Source: Filosporella fistucella (taxonomy: Eukaryota > Ascomycota > Leotiomycetes > Helotiales). Taken from it: DNA of 64,000 nucleotides. Within the stretch, counting starts at the first letter, position 1. Each line of letters opens with the position of its first letter. Where the stretch lies: assembly GCA_030077755.1 (NCBI GenBank), contig JAQJZZ010000018.1:2356001-2420000 (forward strand), given 5' to 3'. The position numbers were made by a program, and so were the translations under genes. Positions 57,487 through 64,000 of this stretch are shown here, in pieces. Under the pieces are notes generated by a model, which did no database searches, was not told the DNA's origin, and was given only the letters and a program-made list of their open reading frames with translations.

Positions 57487-58577
57487 AGAGCATATATAAG
57501 TCGCGCCGTAAGATATGATAACACAAAATGGAGCAATCGAGATCACACAAATGAGACGTCTCTTGCAGAGAGCATGATTATACCATTTTTTAACGGAAGC
57601 ATTCATTGACAGTGACAACAGAAGTGGCCGTGAACACCCCAAACCCAAAGGAACGTGGAAATGAATGTCAACAAGGCTAGCCAATTGGGGAAAGGTCGCC
57701 GTGAAAGGCAACCCGCACGTGATCATAAAAGTGGTCCGGATTCTCGTCAAGCTTCAACCTTTCCCTTCTTTAGGTACCTTTCTCTCACTCCTCTGCATAT
57801 GCTTCCTCCTGCGACAGTTATCATGCTGTATGAATCTAGATATTTACTGCTAGTAACCTTACGCCACCCACTCTTGAAATGGACGGAACATCTCACCACC
57901 TGGAACACTTACTTGCTAGTTCAGTCCTCTTATCTTCAATGCATTTTCCTTATCCGAATCAGGGCTCAGGAATGAGATCCACCAAACCCGAGAACACCAA
58001 GAATACCAAGATATACCCCCCTTTTATATTGTAACGTAACGTGTTGCAACGCAACGTGATGCCATCCCATCGGTATCTCTCGACTTCAATCTGCTCCGAG
58101 GCACAAGCATTCCCTGGGAGTGGTCCTACATAGTTTAACTTTCGGGTTATCTTTTTCACATTTCGGTGGTTAAAGTCGAATTGGGCAATTGCCTCACGGC
58201 CCTGGGATATTGAGAGGCATGGGACGCAGAAGTATCAAAGCGAGGGTGGGGTACTCCGTACAACAATCCTCAACCATGCTCTGCACCCTGTTCACAATAT
58301 AAATGTCAATCAGGCGCTTTACCCCGCTCTACTCCCACTTTCCAGTATCACACGAGAAGATAAACACCCAAGATGGAAAAGGTGGCTAAGGATGGCAAAG
58401 GTCTCTACGTTACACGGCTTTTCTGATAAGTGGATCGCATTTCTTTAGTATAAGTATAGCGTATCGCGTTCCCTGTTCAGCGAGCTGCTCTCCAGAGATC
58501 TGCGATATCGCATTGCTTTCGACTTTTGAAAAGTCTAAATTTCTGTTTCACTTTCTCCATTGCTCTTCGGTGACAGA
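57487..58577. other. 1.1 kb intergenic region, no secure gene
   Basis: This is the 3' flank of the permease and the promoter of the OPT gene. A short ATG frame at 58373 (MEKVAKDGK) could be a 5' exon of the OPT gene, but no intron joins it in phase. A run of AACGT/AACGC units lies at about 58034-58060. Confidence 0.5.
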
Positions 58578-61378
58578 ATGGGGCACGAATCCTTACCCCA
58601 CGGCGTACAAATCGTCGATGTTGATGAAAAGCGACCGACTACTCCGCTGTCTCCCAGCGACCCCAAATCCATCGATATCGATGAAAAAAGACTGGATAGT
58701 CCCGCCGCATCACTTGATGATGGCTGGGCACCACCCATCGAGTGGTTGCAGCGACTCGTAGCAGAGTATACCGGCCAGCACAGCGGACAAAGTGAGACGC
58801 TTCCATCTGGAGCCGACCCTGAGCGTGTCGCTGTTTCTGTGCTTACACTGAACGAGGAGCAAGCGGTCAAAGTCCTGAAGGATCTTGTGGAAAGTCATGA
58901 AACCGATTACACTATCGATCATGTTCTCTTACAGCGTTGCAAAGAGTTGATGGAGGGTAGCGCCGCATGTGAGATGCAGTACGATGAATGGGCTTACATT
59001 GTTTGCAAGACCGCTGGACTTATACACAACTGGTCTCCTTATGCCGAAGTCAGAGCAGTGACTCTCCCGTATGACGACCCCGATGAGCCATGCGAAAGTA
59101 TTCGAGCCTATGTAGTCGGCTTCTTTTGGGTATGTGTTGCATCAGCTGTCAATACTTGTAAGTATTATCTAGGCTTGCTTTAGTGTGGCTGTACACATGC
59201 TAATTTGACATAGTCTTCAGTCCCAGGCAGCCTGGTATCTCGATTCCCGGTGCGGTCATTCAATTGCTTATTGTTCCAATGGGTAGATTTCTGGCGTATG
59301 CTCTTCCAGACTGTGGATTCCACCTCCGTGGCAAACGCTATACTCTCAACCCCGGTCCTTGGTCCTCGAAAGAACAACTGCTCGCGACCATTATCTCCCA
59401 AGCAAACACGATCGGAAATTTCACTGGATTACTAGTCATGCGTCTTCCGATTTTCTTCAACCAACGATGGGCTTCGTTTGGTTTTGCCATTGTTCTGGCT
59501 CTCGCAAATCAAATCTTTGGACTTGGCGCTGCAGGAATACTTCGCCGCCTCAGCGTCTATCCCCAGGAAGCAGTATGGCCTGCAGTGCTTCCAACCTTGG
59601 CATTAAATCGAGCACTCATTACCAGCGAAAGTACTTTCGATGTCATTAATGGTTGGAAAATCTCCCGTTACATGTCTTTCGTGATTGCCAGTGGCTTCTT
59701 TCTCGTCTACTATTGGATCCCAAACAATTTTTTCCAAGCTCTCCGTTTGTTCAATTGGATGACCTGGATCTCTCCTAACAACAAGAATCTAGCTATAGTT
59801 ACTGGATCCTATGGCGGGATGGGCTTCAACCCTTGGTCAAGTTGGGATCCCAACGCATCTGGAAGTACCGCCATGGCTGCACCATTTTTTGCTCAGCTCC
59901 AACAATATGTCATGCGAGTCATATCCGGTCTCGTCATTCTTATCATGTACTATACGAACGTAGCATGGGCAGCCTACATGCCTATCAACTCGAACTCGGC
60001 GTTCGATAACAAGAGGAAAATGTACAATGTTAGCTCGGTCCTCACTGCAGACAACACAGTGAATCTTGAAGCATACAAAGAGTACGGTCCGCCATACTAT
60101 GCTGTAGCAAATCTTTTTGTCACTGGAGCAAACTTTGTGTATTACACATTCTCGATCGTTTATGTCTTCATCAAGTACTGGGGTCCCCTGAGGAAAGCAT
60201 TTGTTGGCATGGTCGTCAACACCATCAAGAGGCGTTCTATATACACGGGTTTCAATGATGCTCACACGAGGTTGATGAAGCCCTACAAGGAGGTACCTGA
60301 ATGGTGGTACTCCATTATCTTCTTGTTCGGATTCGTCATGTCTATTATCGGCGTTACAGCGTGGCCAACCCAAACCCCTTGGTGGTCAATCCTTGTCGTG
60401 GCTGGAGTTGGCTTCTGTCTGACTATTCCATGGGTTATTATCGAATCCATTGCAGCAACTGGTATCTCTTTGAACGTCATCTGGCAAGTTCTTCCCGGAG
60501 TGATGTGGCCCGGCCGTCCACTTCCTCAATTGGTCATTCTGATGCTGGGTGGAGCTTTCGAGGCAATGGCAGGCAGCTTTGCGTCGGATTTGAAATATGC
60601 ACATTACGCCCGGATGCCGCCGCGAGCTGTGTTCCGTGGGCATATCGCTTCGTGTGTTGTGAATTGCTTCATTTATTGTGCCATGCTTGAAGTCATGGTC
60701 GTTTATTTCAACCAGGACAATACTCTGTGCCAATGGAACAACAAGCAATACATGGTGTGCAACTATGCAAACTCCGTGTTTTCTTCAGTTATCTCATTTG
60801 GCGCTTTCGGAACCAACAATATGTTTGCATTGTATCCAGTACTGCCCTGGTGCTTCCTTATTGGCGCTATCCTTGGACTACTCTGGGTATTTTCTGAGAA
60901 GGCTGCCCCTCATGTTCATCGCGGTATCCAATCACGCCTGAATGAGAAGCAGGTCATCTTCTTCAACAAATACATCTGGAGACCAGCTGCAGACATCATG
61001 TCCACCCTTAACCCAGCCATCGCTCTCTCTGGTGCTTTGAACTGGGCAGGCAACACCAATCTTACCTATGCCACTCTGGGTATTTTCATCGCTTGGTACT
61101 TCCAGTACTATCTCAAACGTCGCTACACCGCGTGGTGGGGTAAGTATGCCTATATGATCTTCGCAGGTCTGAGTGTTGGTGTCGCAATCTCTGGACTTAT
61201 CGTCACTCTTGTCTTCAGCTTTGGTGCTGGCAAAGGCAAGGCTTTCAACTGGTGGGGAAATAAGGTTGCGCAGCAAGGTGTGGATTACCAGCTTTACAAC
61301 AACAATGCGAGTTTGTGGGATCTTCCCGAGAAGGGATACTTTGGTCTTGCACCGGACCAATACCCTCTTTCTTGGTAA
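58578..61378 (+). CDS. OPT-family oligopeptide transporter
   Basis: Two exons, 58578-59157 and 59214-61378, give 914 residues; the 56-nt intron lies at SAVNT/FFSPRQPGISIPG, where both sides are conserved. The soluble N-terminus of about 165 residues has two similar DVDEKR/DIDEKR boxes. The transporter core begins at DEPCESIRAYVVGFFWVCVA and shows GKRYTLNPGPWSSKEQ, the OPT hallmark NPGPF-like motif, plus SYGGMGFNPWSSWDPN, YAHYARMPPRAVFRGH (the KIPPR region) and IPWVIIESIAATG. It ends LAPDQYPLSW. Fungal OPT proteins import tetra- and pentapeptides, glutathione or siderophore-like compounds with protons at the plasma membrane. This one looks like a peptide-type member (Opt1/Isp4). The start at 58578 gives the accepted N-terminal length. 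Confidence 0.95.
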
Positions 61379-61932
61379 TCTCTACACTATTTTCAGTGAC
61401 AGAGCGGGCTGTAATGGGAAGATTTATATAGACGTATATATGACTGAGTTGACATACGTCGAAGAATTTAATCCACGCCCAGAAGTCTGGGTAGCGAACA
61501 ATGAGATGACTTATCTATCGCAATGGTTCGCAGCTGTGCTGTAAGTAGTTTCTTGTGAAGTGAATGGCATTTGACCGTGTTTTTATTCTTTCTGTAGCGA
61601 GTTCAGATATGATATGTGTGCTCTCTATTGCAAGTTTTCTTGCTTCATGCACAATTGCAATTATACAGCTAAGTTGCCTGTCTTCTGATTGGTGCCACAC
61701 GCTCTTTCTCTCCATGCCTGACCAAACATTAGGGAGTGCCTGCCAGTCAGCCTACCACCATTTCAACACAACCTCGCTGCGATTCGACGCCATTTACTAG
61801 TGCATGTCCTAATCTGCAAGCCTTACTCATCGACAGATACGCAGCCTCACTCTGTCAATGCGCATCTGTTTTCTTCTTATGCTGTAATCATCAACGCAAT
61901 GCCAAGGCGAGAGTTCTTGGACTCTGAAGAAG
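61379..61932. other. intergenic region without a recognised gene
   Basis: This is the 3' flank of the OPT gene and the promoter of the next gene. Nothing else is recognised. Confidence 0.6.
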
Positions 61933-64000
61933 ATGGCAGAAGTTCTCGGAGTAGTCGCAAGTGGTATCAGTGTCGCTCAACTGGCTGGGCAACTCCTCGG
62001 TTGCGTCCAGAAACTGCGCGCTTTCAGCCGAGCCTTGCGAACCGTATCGCAGGACCTCGAAGACATCTTGAACGAAGTCCAAATTCTGGGCCAAATTTTG
62101 TATGAAGTAGAGGATCTGAGTGGAAATTCATCGCAATCCTTGGGAGCGGCACTTGCAGCCGCTTTACAACAATGCCGTTCAGCTGTTGCTACTTTGGAAC
62201 TGCTTGTTGCGAAAAGTAAGAAGTCTTTGGGCTCGAGTGCGTCGAAGCGTCCGTATCGTGCTGTCGTAGCGGTTCTCCGGAAAGAGGAGGTACTGGAATT
62301 GAAGGGGAAGATGGAATCGGCTAAGTCGCTCTTGCATCTTGCTGTCACCTGCCACTCAATGTATGAGACACATTTTGTTCCTTCTTTAATTAATATCAGT
62401 GGTTAACTTCTTCAGATCGATTCAAAAAAGACATGTTGAACTCATACAGTTTGTCAACAATGTCGGTTCTCACACTGCACTTGTCTCTCGTATCCCGACT
62501 TCTGGGGTAAGGCAAGATGTGGACCTGAATACCTCATTGCCAAGTATCAGATACATACCACACGTTGAGAACCCAACTCGTCTCCAGAAACAAGGGAACA
62601 GCCGTACTATTCGCTGCTCATGTCGCTGTCATGCGTTGAGGTCCCTCCAGGGGGGCTTCTGGAAGGCAAAATTTCCGAAAGGGATTGCCTACCAAGCTTG
62701 CGATAAATGCACAATTACTTGTACAAAGTATAAGAAAGCGTCTGTTTGGATAAGCTTGCGCGGAATCGGCATTGCTTATGCTTTGATTGCACGATTCGAA
62801 TTTCTTTTAGGATCGCGTCAGTCTAAAATTAACCCATCCTTGGAAGCGATTCGTATAGTGGGCTGGGACTCCCCTGTGTTCGCTCTTATACAGGATGCAC
62901 GACTACAACAAACAGACTTTTCCACCGTTAGGAGCGCGATGGTAGATTGCTTCACCTCCGGCAGGGCATCTCCTTGGGATGTGTTCCCCAATGGAAAATC
63001 CGTTCCTGAGGTAAGAGCTTGGTATTTGTTGATATCATTCACTAATGCCTATCTAGATCCTCCTCAACCTCCCTTGGCAACATGGAAATGTTCAACTGCA
63101 ACTTTTGGAATTTCTAGTGCATTCAGGAATAGACTTGAATAAAACAGAGTAAGCCACACTGGAAATGATTGTCTTTTGGTTGCTTGAGTTGACTGCTGTA
63201 GAGTATTTCAAAGCTCCTCGAGATGGAAGGGGCTCGGCCCGTGGAATACCGGACTTGACAATGCTCCAGCCGCACACAAGCACCTATTGAATCGTCTCAT
63301 AGCTCTAGGACTCGATCTATCTCGACATGACCAAGATATATGCTCTGACTGGCCAACTGAATGCTCACCGACCCCTGTTGGCAACTACAAGGTGGACGAT
63401 GACCCCTTCTTTGTAGAATGGATTGCTGAAGGCGCAAAAGTGTGTCCAGGTAAGTAATGAATTTACTTTAGTTGAATCTTGTCGAGACTTTCTAATATCC
63501 GTGGAGACTTTGCAGGTATAAACGGATTACAAGGAGCGGTTCTCACCGACTCAACGGAAGCTGTCAGAGACCACATAATAAAAAGACCCAATTCACAAGG
63601 AGCGAATGCACTCAGGCAATCCGTCGTACACTTGGCGGTTTGGAGACCACAGCATCTACAGCTCCTTCTCGACGCAGGCTATGATGTGAACAAAAAGGAC
63701 ATTAATGGCAGGACACCTTTGATGTACGCGGCTGCAGTTGGTGCAACGACAACTGCTATCGCTCTTCTTCGGGCGGGTGCAGATCCGTGGGTAAAGGACA
63801 GTCTACATGCCAACCATGGATTCATTGAATATGCTGCCAGATCGGGGCACTGGCAGTTTCTAATCGAAATTTTCGATATGCTCCGTCATTCTACCCTATT
63901 TTCAGACGAGGATGTCCGAGATCTCCTAACATACACCATCGTGGTCTGGGCAGGTGCGGTACGACTTCCTCAACGAAAACAAGCAGCCTGTTACGAGAAG
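61933..64000 (+). CDS. STAND-type N-terminal domain protein with ankyrin repeats (incomplete at window end)
   Basis: Five exons are read: 61933-62360, 62416-63010, 63057-63148, 63202-63449 and 63516 to beyond 64000, all in phase, giving over 615 residues. MAEVLGVVASGISVAQLAGQLLG with the following KLRAFSRALRTVSQDLEDIL is the classic fungal N-terminal domain of STAND/NLR-like and ankyrin proteins. A Cys-rich patch follows (RCSCRCHALRSLQGGFW, ACDKCTITCTKYKK), usual at this position in the family. The last exon holds ankyrin repeats: SVVHLAVWRPQHLQLLLDAGYDVN, GRTPLMYAAAVGATTTAIAL, LLRAGADPWVKD. No nucleotide-binding domain is seen so far. Proteins of this layout are numerous in filamentous fungi and are thought of as sensor or adaptor proteins in non-self recognition; this is unproven here. 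The C-terminus lies outside the window. Confidence 0.85.

Noticed and set aside
58034..58060. AACGT/AACGC run as a promoter operator
   Set aside because: The units are short and irregular, and nothing links them to the OPT gene about 500 bp away.
59837..60373. 178-codon minus-strand frame
   Set aside because: It is antisense to the OPT transporter coding exon and lacks any family signal.

Overview
The window is a gene-dense stretch of a filamentous ascomycete (Pezizomycotina) nuclear genome. The evidence is short introns (about 45-150 nt) with GTAAGT/GTATGT donors and CTAAC-like branch points, fungal-only families (a HET-domain relic, STAND-type N-terminal domains, GPI-anchored cupredoxin, small cysteine-rich secreted protein), and relics whose stop codons look like C-to-T/G-to-A changes, as repeat-induced point mutation (RIP) would leave. 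A leotiomycete or related fungus is plausible, but this is inference. I saw no bacterial, viral, CRISPR or intact transposon features and recognised no tRNA or rRNA gene. Gene models were assembled by hand from reading frames and splice-site phase.

Region by region: 0.5-1.5 kb, a MAPR/Dap1-type cytochrome b5 protein. 2.1-3.8 kb, a badly broken HET-domain gene. 4.1-4.9 kb (-), a GPI-anchored cupredoxin. 4.9-7.7 kb, a long non-coding stretch leading to a small secreted cysteine-rich protein (7.7-8.2 kb). 8.9-9.5 kb (-), CENP-X/MHF2. 10.1-11.8 kb (-), a coiled-coil protein, possibly linked to the spindle pole body. 11.8-14.4 kb, no secure gene. 14.4-15.9 kb, the mitochondrial ADP/ATP carrier. 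16.8-18.9 kb, a membrane-anchored aspartic-protease homologue without the normal catalytic motifs. 19.3-20.3 kb (-), a gene with an in-frame stop. 21.6-22.8 kb, an adenosine/adenine deaminase. 23.3-25.2 kb, an F-box-like protein.

25.7-29 kb is accessory sequence: two small paralogous cysteine-motif genes, a decayed ORF and a degenerate tandem repeat. 29.5-31.4 kb (-), a secreted, probably GPI-anchored carboxylesterase. 32.1-34.8 kb, a protein kinase with a 5' frameshift. 35.0-35.5 kb, a second degenerate tandem repeat. 35.8-38.6 kb (-), an EF-hand MscS-type channel. 40.0-42.5 kb, a YggS/PROSC PLP-binding protein interrupted by a 1.57 kb intron. 43.2-45.1 kb, a BTB/Whi2-like protein. 45.5-46.9 kb (-), an M20 amidohydrolase. 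47.5-49.4 kb (-), a cytochrome P450.

49.9-55.0 kb (-) is one four-exon gene for a 1,623-residue uncharacterised protein with a STAND-like N-terminal helical domain. It is divergent from an amino-acid permease (55.5-57.5 kb). An OPT oligopeptide transporter (58.6-61.4 kb) follows, and the window ends inside a gene with a STAND-type N-terminal domain and ankyrin repeats (from 61.9 kb).

Most genes are housekeeping singletons without operon logic. Two groupings stand out: uptake (amino-acid permease plus OPT) set between two STAND-N-type proteins, and a decayed accessory segment at 25-35 kb where broken genes sit beside two decayed tandem arrays.
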